From Trichomonas tenax (taxonomy: Eukaryota; Parabasalia; Trichomonadida; Trichomonadidae): 51,888 nt of DNA. Of the stretch, positions 1 through 10,779 are shown piece after piece; position 1 is the first letter of the stretch, and every line of letters begins with the position of its first letter. The notes under the pieces were generated by a model. The model ran no database searches, was not told the DNA's origin, and saw only the letters and a program-made list of their open reading frames with translations. The stretch covers positions 1-51,888 of the forward strand of contig JALKBU010000281.1 in the NCBI GenBank assembly GCA_023091735.1, written 5' to 3'. A program made the position numbers and the translations under genes.

Positions 1-2486
1 GGATCATTTGAGTAATGATGATGTTTTTCTTGCTTCACAACTCTGTAATTTAACAATTATATGATATGGGAGTAAGTTTGCTGATGTTTTCAGATGAATA
101 GATAGCATTTAGCAGAACTTGCTGTGCATGGATGCATTTAGTTCAATGAACTCGCCGAATTTGATATTTTCTCTGAGTGCCGCAATGAAACTAGTGCTTG
201 GAATGTCACTTCTGTTGCTCAAGTTGTCACTTTCCGATATAGAATTGAGAGGAAGAGAACGATTATTTACGATTATTGTCCATTAAAAGTGACATACTTT
301 AGGCAGCCCCTTTAGTACTTTGGGTGAATAACCCAACAATGTATTGAAAAATTTGAAATTTTGAAATTTTTGGAGCATCACATTGTAAACCTAAAATAAA
401 TCGATTTGCATTATTTATTTTTCAAAATGTTCAAGATTTTTCTATTGAAAGATCAAAAAACACAAAAAATGATATAAATAATGTTCAAACAATCATTGTC
501 GGGCACTCAATGAAGAGAAAATAAAATTGCCGAACAATCTGGTCGGACAATTTCCGATCCGTATGCAAAAACTTATCCCGAACCTTAAAAAATGTGATTT
601 TGTTTTTGGAATTTTTATTTTTGCCAAATGACAAATAATGGGATTAGAAAAATAAAATATGCATTATAAAGCATATTAGATGAACCTTAATTATGAATGT
701 TTCATTTATCTTTATGTAAAACGCTCATTTTTGACATGTAAATATAATGGGTCAGATCACTCTACTTTTGGGATGGGATAGCCTATCCCAGCCTATCAAA
801 AATTGAATAATTTACAAATAAAAATTATTGCTCTGGATAAGCATTCCGCAAAATGTGACATCAATTATGAAATTAGATATACATGTTTTAAATACAATAA
901 TTAACTTGATTTTAAAGATTTGGCCTAACGAATAGCCTGAACTTCTGCAAAAATTGTGGAACTTAATTTTGACATGTAATTTGTAAAAAAATCTACCAGA
1001 AAAGTGTCAAATCCCAGGCGTATCCCAGGGCGAAAAAAACTGAGTGGTCGGATATCTATAATCTTGAAAAACTATATACTATTGAAACAAATTTTTGAAA
1101 AATATTTCTGCAATTTGAGCATTTTACTAAAAAATGAATTTATGCGAAAAATAAATAATAAATTTTAATATATAATAGATACTGAATATAATTTTACATA
1201 GGCAGTTTTGATTTTTCAATTTTCAAAAAAATCATGAACAATGAATGATATTCATTCCCATTAAAACAAACTAATTGGACTACCGATCATAGAAACAACA
1301 TACAACGCATAAATATTTCAACATTTTCGAAAAAGTGAAAAATTCATATTCATAAAATGAATTGATAAGCTAGTTATAGATATGATTATAAAGGTAGAAG
1401 TATTTACTCAAAGAAAAAGAACAAAATTTTATAAAAACATTATGAATAAAATCTAAAATAGAGATATTGATAGTTTTATATCTGTAATTGAACTCAACTA
1501 CCGATGTTAATTACACGGATTTCGATAAATATGCATAAATCATCGTTAAATATGGAGATAATAATCGGATCTCAAAAACTCTCAGTAGCTGCCCTTAGCA
1601 AATTTGTGAGTGATCAGCGGAATGTTAGTAGCAGCTGTATGTAGAGGATGGAGCCAAAAAATCGGCAAAATTTTGTGGTATAAATTTCGAATTGTAACAT
1701 GTAGGTTTCAAGACGGGTTCCGACGCCAGATACTCTTGTAGAAAGCCACTGGTAACGCCAAGGCCAGAAACAAACAAAGTCTAAAAATCGCAATATCTTT
1801 GCAATAACTTTAGTCCAGACCACCTAAATAGGTTCCATGATAAATTCGCTGAGTTACATTTTTGATTGTGCCATATAGAAAAGTCGAATTTTGAATCCTC
1901 ATCGAGATAGCAAAACTAAACTTCGACCGAGGCCAAAAAACTGAGATTTTTAATAACGTACATTCTGCCACATCTTTCAATAATGGTTTTACTCATCGTT
2001 CTTATTTGGGTCAGAGGATTTTGATGGTGTAAACAGCCTCTGGATAAAATTTTGGACCATTTTGCATTGATAAAACATGTTTTTACAAATTCTTAAAATA
2101 TTGCAATGATATTTATCATTTATGAATTCTGTTAATATGGCAAATACATTTTGGAGCTGTCTCAACTAATGGAATGATCAATGAGGAAATAAATTTCACT
2201 TTTTTATATCCTTCATCAAAGCTTTGTCGAACTGTAACTTAACTGCAAAGACGAAAATATATATATCCATTAATATTTGGGAACTTAATAAAGATTTTCA
2301 ATCAAATATTTATCAAAACTTGCCAAATTCTGGGAACATTAGCATGGAATCATTTTTCGATTATTCATTGATTCCTATAGGAATTGTCATCATATTACTG
2401 CGTTATCCAACGAAATTAATTTTCTCAAAATATATTTAAAATTGAGCACGACTTTCTTAGCAAAAAATGAAATGATAGTTACATAG
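1..2486. other. Intergenic, no gene seen
   Basis: AT-rich DNA with no reading frame of protein-like composition on either strand. It holds two leftward copies of the gene-proximal motif TGACATGTAA(A) at 732-742 and 970-979 without a recognisable gene downstream, and a perfect 7-bp palindrome, GGGATAGCCTATCCC, at 775-789. Nothing else supported. Confidence 0.6.
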
Positions 2487-3002
2487 ATGCTAAATCAATT
2501 AGATTCTAAATATTTGAATTTTTTAAACGGATATAAATTAAAAATGCAAGTTCCAATCGAAGCTCCAATCGAAATTAAAAAGAAAATTGCTAAAAAGCTT
2601 CAGAAATCCGGTGCTCTTAAGAGGATCGAGAGAAAGATCAAATTAGGAATGATGGTAGCTGTTGAAGAAATTAAATCTGAACCAAACGAGAAAACACACT
2701 TAGAAAGACTTCCGTTCAAAGATGCTACTATCAATGAAATCAAAGGTTTACAAGCCATCTATTCATACTTAGCAAAAAGAAATTTAACATACACGTTATC
2801 TACGTTACTTGAAGAGTCATGTGTTAAACGTCAGCAAAATAGTAACTACGACCTTGTAGAGGTAATAGAGGCTGCAAATCTTCACAGCTCTGATGATGAC
2901 GTGAAATTGCCAAAGACAAAGAAAAACCCATTGCAAAACAAGCCAAAGTCTCAAAAGGCTAGAATACTCGCGAGTGATGATAGTGATTTTGATGATTTGT
3001 AA
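2487..3002 (+). CDS. FOP/FOR20-like LisH-domain protein (basal body/centrosome type)
   Basis: A 171-residue hydrophilic protein. Residues about 28-110 resemble the N-terminal dimerisation region of FOP (FGFR1OP) and FOR20: an opening helix (EIKKKIAKKLQKSGALKRIE), a second basic helix, then a LisH-like stretch (LQAIYSYLAKRNLTYTLSTL) ending near 108. The tail after 135 is Lys/Asp/Ser-rich and disordered. In other eukaryotes this family works at centrioles and basal bodies, which fits a flagellate. Met21 (2547) is an alternative start: the family-like sequence begins just after it, and the first 20 residues look like translated AT-rich leader. The family call rests on pattern recognition only. 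Confidence 0.55.
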   Translation: MLNQLDSKYLNFLNGYKLKMQVPIEAPIEIKKKIAKKLQKSGALKRIERKIKLGMMVAVEEIKSEPNEKTHLERLPFKDATINEIKGLQAIYSYLAKRNLTYTLSTLLEESCVKRQQNSNYDLVEVIEAANLHSSDDDVKLPKTKKNPLQNKPKSQKARILASDDSDFDDL

Positions 3003-4481
3003 TAAAAATCGTAAGTTTTTAAGGGTCCGCTATGGCCAAACTTCCTGTATCGTCCTTCACTTTTTTGGTGTATTTTTCACTTATTTTAGGTACAAGAAAA
3101 TGTTAAAAATTCACTTAAAAACAACTTTCTTGATTTTGTTTCCCCTCATACTAAGGAATAATTGTTTGAAGTATCACGGCTTAATTTTAACTTTTTAACA
3201 ATATCATTAATATCTTCTAGGAAAATGGCGTAATCATTTAACATTTTAATGGATATTTGAATGCCTGTATGCTAAAGAATACGTTGGTAATGGTAAAGTA
3301 GCAAAATAAACAAGTAGACCATAAAATTTCATTGCATAGATCTTAAAGTTACCATTTGCTAATATTATCATGAACCAATATTAATAATAAGTGGATTCAA
3401 CTAACATACAATCATATTCTTGATGTAGAAGCCGAGATTCAAAAAAAAAGTTTTTTGAATTGCAATTCGATAATTTAATTTCATGTTTAATATTCATACT
3501 ACAGTGCATTGTTGTGAAATTTATATTCATATTACAATTTGCGTGTTTTTGTCTCAAAAATCAAATATTTTCAATAAATTTTGGTAGTACAATGATTAAA
3601 ATGCTTCAAACAATGGAAATTATATCTTGAAATCGAGAAATATTCAAGTTTTTAACATTTTTTATTCTTTTGTGTTTTGTACTTTTATTAATAAAATGCT
3701 GCTAAGTGATGATCAGTAAATGCATTAATGTAAGAAAAACAGGTTTTAGATTTTCACCAAAATCATGATTTTTGAAAAAATCACGATTTTTTTTTTCAAA
3801 GTCCATGGTTTTAAAGTTTTGACCGATTTTTAAGCGAGAGATATTAATAAATCCCTTCTGTTATGCTATGTGTAAAGAATCGAATATCATTGTAAATCTA
3901 GATCTCTCTATCATGAAAAGCATCAAATTGTGGGAAATACGTTTTTAGACAAGCTCATAGAATATTTTGAGAGCCTATATTTGGCCACTCATCCCAACGC
4001 CGAACTTGATGGTGCTGGGCTGCCTAGGCCGCCCACATTGGTGATCAGATACCATCGAGAGAACAATGCGAGGAAGGTTGAGTGCAGAATGTACTCATTT
4101 TCAAAATAGGTAGCTAATTGTACGAAAAATAAGGTCTTCAGATGGCCAAATCACTACCACGGTCGAAGCCCGGATCCATATCAGATTGCTGACGAAATTA
4201 CAAAGCGAATCTATGAGTTTGCGTGATCCGCAAGAATTTCAATGTCCGCTTTTTGTAGTAATAAATTCCGCAGAAACATTAACTTCTTGCTTACTACAGG
4301 ATCTGCATTAGCTGGCATTAAAGTTGACACGATTATGGAATTAATCGAGAAATCACGTCAAACCTTCACAAAAGGCTTTGTTTCTGAAGCAAAAATAATT
4401 GAGAAAAAAGTATTGAGTTGTTTAAAGGCTTTTAGAAAATATTTAAAATGCGAAATTAGTAATATTTTTTGGGTAAATTAA
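3003..4481. other. Long intergenic stretch with a GC-richer patch
   Basis: No supported gene. Around 3985-4210 the composition is clearly more GC-rich than its surroundings and short broken coding-like frames appear (for example an ATG frame at 4213 that stops after about 32 codons). This suggests an eroded insertion, but I could not name its family. The 79-codon frame at 4242-4481 has no recognisable domain. Confidence 0.4.
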
Positions 4482-4492
4482 TTTACATGTCA
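4482..4492 (+). promoter_or_regulatory. Gene-proximal motif TTTACATGTCA
   Basis: Exact TTTACATGTCA, 48 bases before the start of the GTPase gene and in the coding orientation. The same 11-mer, or a one-base variant, precedes several other genes in this window (10686, 14636, 14997, 15637, 25685), always in the coding orientation. Probably a core promoter element; not experimentally known to me. Confidence 0.6.
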
Positions 4493-4539
4493 GAATTTCA
4501 ATTTTTTTATAGAAAACCGTTCAATTTGTCACATCAATT

Positions 4540-5121
4540 ATGAATAAACCAAAACAAGTGTTGAGGGCACTTGTATTTGATAATATCGGTGTTGGCAAGA
4601 CCACAATGCTCTACAAGTTCTCAAGGAACGAATTTGAATTCTCAAACACTCATTTGATTGATTTTCACACAAAGTATTATAAATTCGATGACGTTGAAAT
4701 AAAAGTGATGCTATTCGACTATCACAACGCGTTTCGATATGAGAACATGAAGAAGAGAATGCTAAACAGATTTCATTCTTGTATCTTGGTTTTTGATTTG
4801 ACAAATTCTGCTTTATTTGATGTCATTGAATCCTTCTATAAGAGTTTTATCAATGAGAGAGATCCTGCGATATTATCTTTTATTCTCATTGGAACAAAGA
4901 AAGATTTGTCACAGAGAATGGTTGATGAAAAATATGCAGCTGATTATGCAGAAGAAAGGGATATGCTGTATTTTGAGATATCCAGTTTGACCGGAGAAGG
5001 CATTGAAGAAGCTGTTGTTAAATTAGCTAAAAATTCTATCAAAATGGGACTTGTTACAGAAGAAATGATTCCAGAACCAGCTAGACAACCAAAAGACTAT
5101 GTGTTCTGTAACATTTCATGA
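4540..5121 (+). CDS. Degenerate Ras/Rab-family small GTPase with CaaX end
   Basis: 193 residues with the layout of a Ras-superfamily GTPase but altered motifs. The P-loop (14-21) reads DNIGVGKT, so the first Gly is Asp. The switch II region that is normally DTAGQE reads DYHNAF (60-65), losing the DxxG glycine and the catalytic Gln. G4 is TKKD (119-122) rather than NKxD, and G5 is a short SSL (148-150). The last four residues are CNIS, an acceptable CaaX box with terminal Ser, which predicts farnesylation; Rab proteins usually end in one or two Cys with geranylgeranyl. It may bind nucleotide poorly or act as a pseudo-GTPase. The motif at 4482-4492 lies upstream, and the ATG follows a short AT-rich leader. 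Confidence 0.8.
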   Translation: MNKPKQVLRALVFDNIGVGKTTMLYKFSRNEFEFSNTHLIDFHTKYYKFDDVEIKVMLFDYHNAFRYENMKKRMLNRFHSCILVFDLTNSALFDVIESFYKSFINERDPAILSFILIGTKKDLSQRMVDEKYAADYAEERDMLYFEISSLTGEGIEEAVVKLAKNSIKMGLVTEEMIPEPARQPKDYVFCNIS

Positions 5122-5369
5122 AAAATGAATAGATTCAAATTTAATTGTTTTTTTTAGATCCTATTATTATTGTAAATATATTACTCTTGAGGGGTTTATT
5201 ATAATGCTGAAGTTATAGCTGAATATTAAAAATAATTTTTAATTTCAAATAATTTTTGCATTGTTTGGGTTTTAAAGATTATAAAGAAATTGGATTTAAA
5301 TCTAAAGAGAAAAATATTTTAATTTAATATCACCGATTAAGTAAAATTAAAGAGAAATTAATAGACAAA

Positions 5370-8300
5370 TTACTCCTTGCGTGGGGAGATTGAGATTGGT
5401 GTTAAGTTACCTGGGCCGCCATTGAGTCTCTGAGCGAAGATGAGGATGCACATGATTGATCTGATCGAGAGCTCTTCCTTGGACTTGATTTCTTCGTTGA
5501 GAGCTGGGTTCTTGAGGATTTTCTTCTGTTGTCTAAGGATGTCGAGTCTCTTGAGTGTGGATCTATCCTTGATGGCAGCAAGAACATCCTCTGAGAGCTT
5601 GAATCTGAGCTCGTTGACTGGGATGTCTGCGGAAGACTCGTTGACCTGCTTGTAGAGCGATCTTCCCCATGTCTCCCACTCAGCAGCCTGCTTAGCATCG
5701 GTCTGCATCTTCTCAGTAGAGCGCTTAAGGTTCTGGAGCTCGTTCTCGATCAACCTGCGCTCCTTTGTGATGCGCTGGACGGCTGTCTCAGCGTTATTCT
5801 TGGACTGGACCTCAGAAGCCCAGGCTTCAGAAAGAGCGATATTTGGAGCGAGCTTGAGGTCGCCACGCAACTTGATTGCGTCGGCAAGGATCTTCTTGTC
5901 GCTTGTGTACATCTGTAATCTTCTGTCAAGTCTGTTGAAGAGGTCGTTGAAGGAAGCATCCTCCTCGAGCTGCTCTCCGAACTGTGTCTGTAAGATTTTA
6001 GAAATTGATTGTCTTGTCTGTTCGAGCTGTGCCTTTGCCTCATCGATCTGGCGGCCGGCTTGTGCCTTGAGAGAAAGCATGAATGTGTTGTTGCGGGCCT
6101 CGGTGGCGGACTTCTCGAGCTGCTGACGCTCTTGGAGTGTCTTAAGCTTGAGGTTGAGTGCACGCTCAGAAACTCTGAGATTCGTGATTGTGTTCTGTAA
6201 TTCTTGCTTCTCCTTCTTGGAGTTCTCGTTGTCTTCCTTGAGTTGATCTGCCTGTGTCTTAAGGTCCTGTATCTCCTTCTCGAGGTTGGAGATTGTATCC
6301 TGGTACTTCTGCTGGACAGCATCATTCCTTGTCTTGAGATCGAGCAATGTTGTGCTGTTCTGCTGCTCGTAGTTAGCGATTCTCTTCTTGAGTACCTCGC
6401 GAGAGTCTCTAAGCTTCTTCTCGTTCTCAGCGAGAGCGTCCAACTGCTCCTTCTGGATTGTGAGAGTTTCCTCCATCTCGGCGTTCTGCTGGTGAAGAGC
6501 TTCGTTCTCGGAAACGATTGCGTTTGTTCTCTCCTGGATCTGGTCGAGCATCTTCTTTGTCTCGGTCTGCGCCTGGAGAGCCTTCTTCAGCTTCGCTGTC
6601 TTCTCTCTCAATGCTGCCTCGAGGCCTTCTGTTGTTGCCTTGAAGCGCTGAGCGAGAGACTGGTTCTGCTGTGAGAGCTGTGTGACCTTGTCGTTGAGAA
6701 TCTGTGTTTCCTCTTGTCTGGACTTCTGTTCCTCTTGTAATGAGATTTCGCGTGTCTGGATCTGCTCTGTTGCTTCCTGGATAGAGACCTGGTTCGCCTC
6801 TTCCATCTCCTTCTTCTCTGTCTCGAGTTTCTCGATCTGCTCCTTGAGTGTTGCGTTCTCCTTTGCGGCTTCTTCGTACTTCTGGCCGAGCTTGTTCGCC
6901 ATTACGTCGAGTGCACTCTCGCCATCGTCCTGTGTGAGCTTCTGGAGGACGTTCTGGACTGCTTCGATCTTCTCCTGGTTAACAGCCTTCCACTGAGCGA
7001 GATCGAAGTTATCACGCTGTAAGTTGCGGAGCGTTTCGGAGTTGACTGATGCGCGATCGTGTTGATGTGACTTCTTCGCCTGGTTCTCGGCGAAGTTCAT
7101 GACCATCTTGTTAACTTCGCAGACTGAAGCGAAGAGGATGAAGAGTTCGCGGATTGGAGACTCTTTGAGCTGATCCTCTGTAACGATGTTGTAGAATTCC
7201 TTGAGTTGTTGTTCTGTAGATTCGAATGATCCTGGTTCGAAGATAGACATGTGTGCTGGGAGATTCTCTATGCCGATGACAAGGAGATTCTCGTCAACGA
7301 AGTGTCCCATTCTTGCTGCCTGTGTCAATAACTGTGTTCTGACCTCTGAGTCGATGCCAAGTGGGCAAATCTCACTTGCCTTGTCTCCGGCCTTAGCAAT
7401 TGACTGAATGAAGCGGACAGCGTCCTCCAGCTTCTGAAGCAAGTTGATATACTTCGCCTTTGGAACGCCTTCCTCCTTTTCTTCCGTAGGCTGTGGCAGC
7501 GGGGCGGCTCTTGTCTGAACGAGTGCCTCAACTGTTGCGAGTATGAACTTCTCAGCATCAGCGAGATTTTGTGGTAAAGAAGAGCGAAGATCGCATGGAA
7601 TCCTCTGCTCGACTTCCTGAGCGAGTGTTGGTAATTTGTCTGTTAAGTTCTCGTTCTTCTTGACAAGTTCTGACTTCACTTTCTCAGCTTCGGCCTTTTC
7701 GTTCGCGTATTGTGTGAGGAGGTTCTGAGCATCGAGAATGGCGCCGTCAAGGCACTTGATGTTCTCGAGGAGAGAGTCACGCTGCTTTACGAGGTCCTCG
7801 ATTTCGGCCGCTTGTGCAGCAACGAGCTCTTCGAAAAGTTTCGCTGTTTCCTCGACAGGATCTGTCTCCTTAACAACTGGCTGGTTCTGGATGGCCGCGA
7901 GCTGTGCTTTTGTGAGATCCTCAGAAAGTTTTGTCTTCTCGCGCTTCAATTCGTCGTTAGACTGCTTGAGCTCTCTGACCTGTGTCTGACACTCCTCGTT
8001 AGCGGTCTGTTGTTCGCGAAGCTGGTCCTCGAGTGCTAAAACTCTCTTCTTGTACTGACGGAGCTTCTTATTCAGCTCTTCACCAGTCTGCATCAACTGC
8101 TCCTGGTTGGCTTCGTCGAGCTGCGTCTGATCGAAGCTCTGCTGAAGACGGGTATTTAACTCGTCATTTATCTCTGTTGCTTCTTTGAGCTGGTCCTTAG
8201 TCTTGAGGTATTTCGTAACGAATGCCTTGATAACTGACTGGACGTCCGAAACGGAACTGACTTCGCGTGAGAAACTTGTAGAAAGAATTTTGTACACTTT

Positions 8301-8393
8301 CTGCAGCTGCTGCTTGGCGGAGGCCTCGGAGTCCATACTCTTCGTCGGTGAAGGTGGGAGACTCAATTCGCCAAAAGATTCTTGATCACTCAT
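5370..8393 (-). CDS. Long coiled-coil cytoskeletal protein, 1007 aa
   Basis: A 1007-residue protein, almost entirely Glu/Lys/Gln/Leu-rich heptad sequence, predicted coiled coil from about residue 20 to 270 and 440 to 970. A less charged segment at about 270-430 may be a small folded region. The N-terminus carries SPTKS-type sites. No motor, kinase or membrane segment. Codon use is strongly biased to C- and G-ending codons, unlike its AT-rich neighbours, which in protists usually marks a highly expressed gene. A structural role in a filament system (costa, axostyle or basal body fibres) is a reasonable inference for a trichomonad, not shown by the sequence. The start is the first ATG after an AT-rich leader. 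Confidence 0.8.
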   Translation of the reverse strand: MSDQESFGELSLPPSPTKSMDSEASAKQQLQKVYKILSTSFSREVSSVSDVQSVIKAFVTKYLKTKDQLKEATEINDELNTRLQQSFDQTQLDEANQEQLMQTGEELNKKLRQYKKRVLALEDQLREQQTANEECQTQVRELKQSNDELKREKTKLSEDLTKAQLAAIQNQPVVKETDPVEETAKLFEELVAAQAAEIEDLVKQRDSLLENIKCLDGAILDAQNLLTQYANEKAEAEKVKSELVKKNENLTDKLPTLAQEVEQRIPCDLRSSLPQNLADAEKFILATVEALVQTRAAPLPQPTEEKEEGVPKAKYINLLQKLEDAVRFIQSIAKAGDKASEICPLGIDSEVRTQLLTQAARMGHFVDENLLVIGIENLPAHMSIFEPGSFESTEQQLKEFYNIVTEDQLKESPIRELFILFASVCEVNKMVMNFAENQAKKSHQHDRASVNSETLRNLQRDNFDLAQWKAVNQEKIEAVQNVLQKLTQDDGESALDVMANKLGQKYEEAAKENATLKEQIEKLETEKKEMEEANQVSIQEATEQIQTREISLQEEQKSRQEETQILNDKVTQLSQQNQSLAQRFKATTEGLEAALREKTAKLKKALQAQTETKKMLDQIQERTNAIVSENEALHQQNAEMEETLTIQKEQLDALAENEKKLRDSREVLKKRIANYEQQNSTTLLDLKTRNDAVQQKYQDTISNLEKEIQDLKTQADQLKEDNENSKKEKQELQNTITNLRVSERALNLKLKTLQERQQLEKSATEARNNTFMLSLKAQAGRQIDEAKAQLEQTRQSISKILQTQFGEQLEEDASFNDLFNRLDRRLQMYTSDKKILADAIKLRGDLKLAPNIALSEAWASEVQSKNNAETAVQRITKERRLIENELQNLKRSTEKMQTDAKQAAEWETWGRSLYKQVNESSADIPVNELRFKLSEDVLAAIKDRSTLKRLDILRQQKKILKNPALNEEIKSKEELSIRSIMCILIFAQRLNGGPGNLTPISISPRKE

Positions 8394-9652
8394 TAATTTT
8401 AATAATTTCTTGATTTGTAAACAAAACCGCCATTTTTGTAATTTCTTTACACCAGAAAATCACTTTTTGATTTTTCACGTGGGATATGGATATAAACAGC
8501 CCTGTTATCCTATGGTTTGAGTTTGGAGCATTTTTGTATTATAAGAACGTTACACGGAAAAATGACGATTTTTCTTCGATTTTTGACTTTAGAACTCATA
8601 GGGGAACGTGAACAACATAAAATTAAAGTTTTATGTTATTTTACTTCGTCAACGATTGACATTTGATGAGTTTTAACGTGGTAAGTAAAATTACATTTTT
8701 GAACTCTATGTAAATCAGCGAACAAGCAGCTATGAAATCAATCACTTTTTTCTGAATTGAGCACATTTGATTTATTCTCTCTATAAGGCTATTTAGAGGA
8801 TATACACTACTCAGAAAGACTCAACACAAGCTAAACTATCATTCGTATATGATGAAAATCATTGATTTCACTTATTTAAGACTCATTTTCAATTTGAATT
8901 CCTCAATTTTCCGATTTGGGACCTATATCTTTGGAATCTTAATTATCATCTGCAATGAAATGCAGTATACCCTTGCGTTGGCCGCTAAAGTTCAATATCG
9001 TACATTTCGTTATATCGGACTCCAAAACTAGAAACGTCGTCAATTTACTATCTACAGAATAAATGTTATATATTCTGAATATTAGTTCCTTATTACGATA
9101 TATTTTTCGATATTGAAAAACGTTTATGATTTCGGATAGATTAGATATATGATTGCGCTAATTGCGTGTTTTCCTGCATATCCATTTAACTTCTATACCG
9201 AAAACTCATATTTTGATACTGATCTATTACATTCTTCTCCATTTCAGCTCCAGATTGATTCTATCAACTCTGTAGTTGATGGTAATGTTATATTTTAAAG
9301 CATATAAAAACATTTCATATTCATTTTTCATAAAATGAACATAGGATCTAAAAAAATTATAATGATTTTTTTTCACTATAGTTTGCTTTTCATTTCAAAA
9401 AAGGGTTTTTGAGAAATTTAAATCGGTAAAAATATTATTTTATAGATTGTTGTTATAAATCAGCTCCAAAAAGTGAATTTTGACTTTTAATTTAGGAAAA
9501 CATGTCGAAATATAATCTCATACCTTCATGAAACTTGTTTTTGATATTGAACTGATGAATGCTCTTTTAAAAAGCGCTTTTCACATTAATATTTTGATGA
9601 GTTATTCTCGAAATGAATATTTTATTTTATAAAAAACAGATAGAAGTATAAT
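8394..9652. other. Intergenic
   Basis: Divided by no recognisable gene. The coding-strand sequence just upstream of the coiled-coil gene has TTTACAAATCA, a two-mismatch relative of the TTTACATGTCA element. A 60-codon frame at 8849-9031 has no protein signature and is dismissed. Confidence 0.5.
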
Positions 9653-10651
9653 TTATTGATTCTTTCCGATAAGCTGGAACTCAGGGATACAGATTTCAGC
9701 GTTACTTGATTTTCCAATTAATTTGATATTGAAAACGCTTCCAGTATCTTGTTCTATTGATGTCTCTACATTTTGTCCGGGATAAATTGTGTAATTCTTT
9801 GATCCAATAATGATTTGTGAGGCGATTTCAGGAAGATTTTGCATTGATAGGAATACAAGTTGCGTAATATGAACCGGTTTCTTAACATTCACTTGACAGA
9901 TAGGACTGCTTTTAGAAACACACCATTTGTTATCTATTTTTGGCGTTGAAACATCGCTCAAATACTTATTGAATTTATTAATTGTTGGATTGTTCCTGTT
10001 TGGACAGTTTATCGTAAATGATATTGGGTATGAGTAATCAATGTTGTCGAATTGTGTTTTAGAAATATTATTGAATTTATCTGAGATTGTTTTAATTCTA
10101 TCAATAATTTTCTGATCATATTCTTTCTGTAGTTGTTCTTCTTGAAGTCTCAGTCTTTTTTGTTCATTTTCCTTTCGAATTCTTTCATTTTCGCGATTTA
10201 TTTTCTCTTGTTCTTCTTTTCGATGGGTTTCTTCTTGCTCTTTTCTAACCCTCTCATTTTCGCGCTTTATTCTTTCTTGTTCTTCCATCAAACAAATATC
10301 TTCTTGTTCTTGAAGAATTTGTTGTTTTCTTCTTTCGTCTTCAATTCTATCCGTATTAGCCTGTTTCGTATTCTGTTTCTTTGACTTTGTTTCTATTTTG
10401 TCTGGATTTTTAATCTTTTGAGTTTTAATATCGTTGAAATTATGTGGAATTTTATCGACAACTTGATATGGAATGAATTTTCTTGTAAATTGGAAGATGT
10501 TTGCAATAATTTTAGCTAGAAAATTAAAATTATTTGAATCAATCAATTCGTAATTGATGTTTGTTTTAAGTTCATTAACTTTTTCAAACAGAAAAACGCC
10601 AGAAATTAATATCGCGGTCGACACTATTAAACTTAAAGCCAAATCTTTCAT
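9653..10651 (-). CDS. Membrane-anchored coiled-coil protein with SUN-like C-terminal domain
   Basis: 332 residues. A hydrophobic helix begins almost at once (about residues 4-23), followed by a linker, a strongly charged coiled coil (about 110-200) with an internal near-repeat built on ERIKRENERVRKE / EKINRENERIRKE, and a compact C-terminal domain (about 205-331). That domain shows features of a SUN fold: a KWCV strand near its start, alternating strands around ITQLVFLS, and a final strand pair like CIPEFQLIGK. SUN proteins anchor in the inner nuclear membrane and bind KASH peptides in the perinuclear space (LINC complex). Here the nucleoplasmic tail is nearly absent (3 residues). TTTACATGTCA lies 35 bases upstream. 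The SUN call is an inference from pattern. Confidence 0.55.
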   Translation of the reverse strand: MKDLALSLIVSTAILISGVFLFEKVNELKTNINYELIDSNNFNFLAKIIANIFQFTRKFIPYQVVDKIPHNFNDIKTQKIKNPDKIETKSKKQNTKQANTDRIEDERRKQQILQEQEDICLMEEQERIKRENERVRKEQEETHRKEEQEKINRENERIRKENEQKRLRLQEEQLQKEYDQKIIDRIKTISDKFNNISKTQFDNIDYSYPISFTINCPNRNNPTINKFNKYLSDVSTPKIDNKWCVSKSSPICQVNVKKPVHITQLVFLSMQNLPEIASQIIIGSKNYTIYPGQNVETSIEQDTGSVFNIKLIGKSSNAEICIPEFQLIGKNQ

Positions 10652-10685
10652 TAATTTTAATCAAAACAGACTTGTTCAATATATT

Positions 10686-10696
10686 TGACATGTAAA
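10686..10696 (-). promoter_or_regulatory. Gene-proximal motif TTTACATGTCA
   Basis: Exact motif on the minus strand, 35 bases upstream of the SUN-like gene start. Confidence 0.6.
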
Positions 10697-10779
10697 ATCA
10701 AAATGTCAAATTAATCTAAATTCACGATATGAAGCAGAATTATATCTACGACTAGTTATCTCGAGTAATGCCACTGACC

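Noticed and set aside
2224..2439. Short open frame before the FOP/FOR20-like gene
   Set aside because: No ATG at its start, AT-driven composition, no domain.
4010..4080. A GC-rich patch with GATCAGATACCATCGAG resembling a conserved small-subunit rRNA word
   Set aside because: Only about 13-15 bases resemble the rRNA; the flanks do not, so no rRNA fragment can be claimed.
5402..8039. Several long plus- and minus-strand frames inside the coiled-coil gene
   Set aside because: They are shadows of a codon-biased gene; their translations are low-complexity Leu/Ser/Cys sequences.
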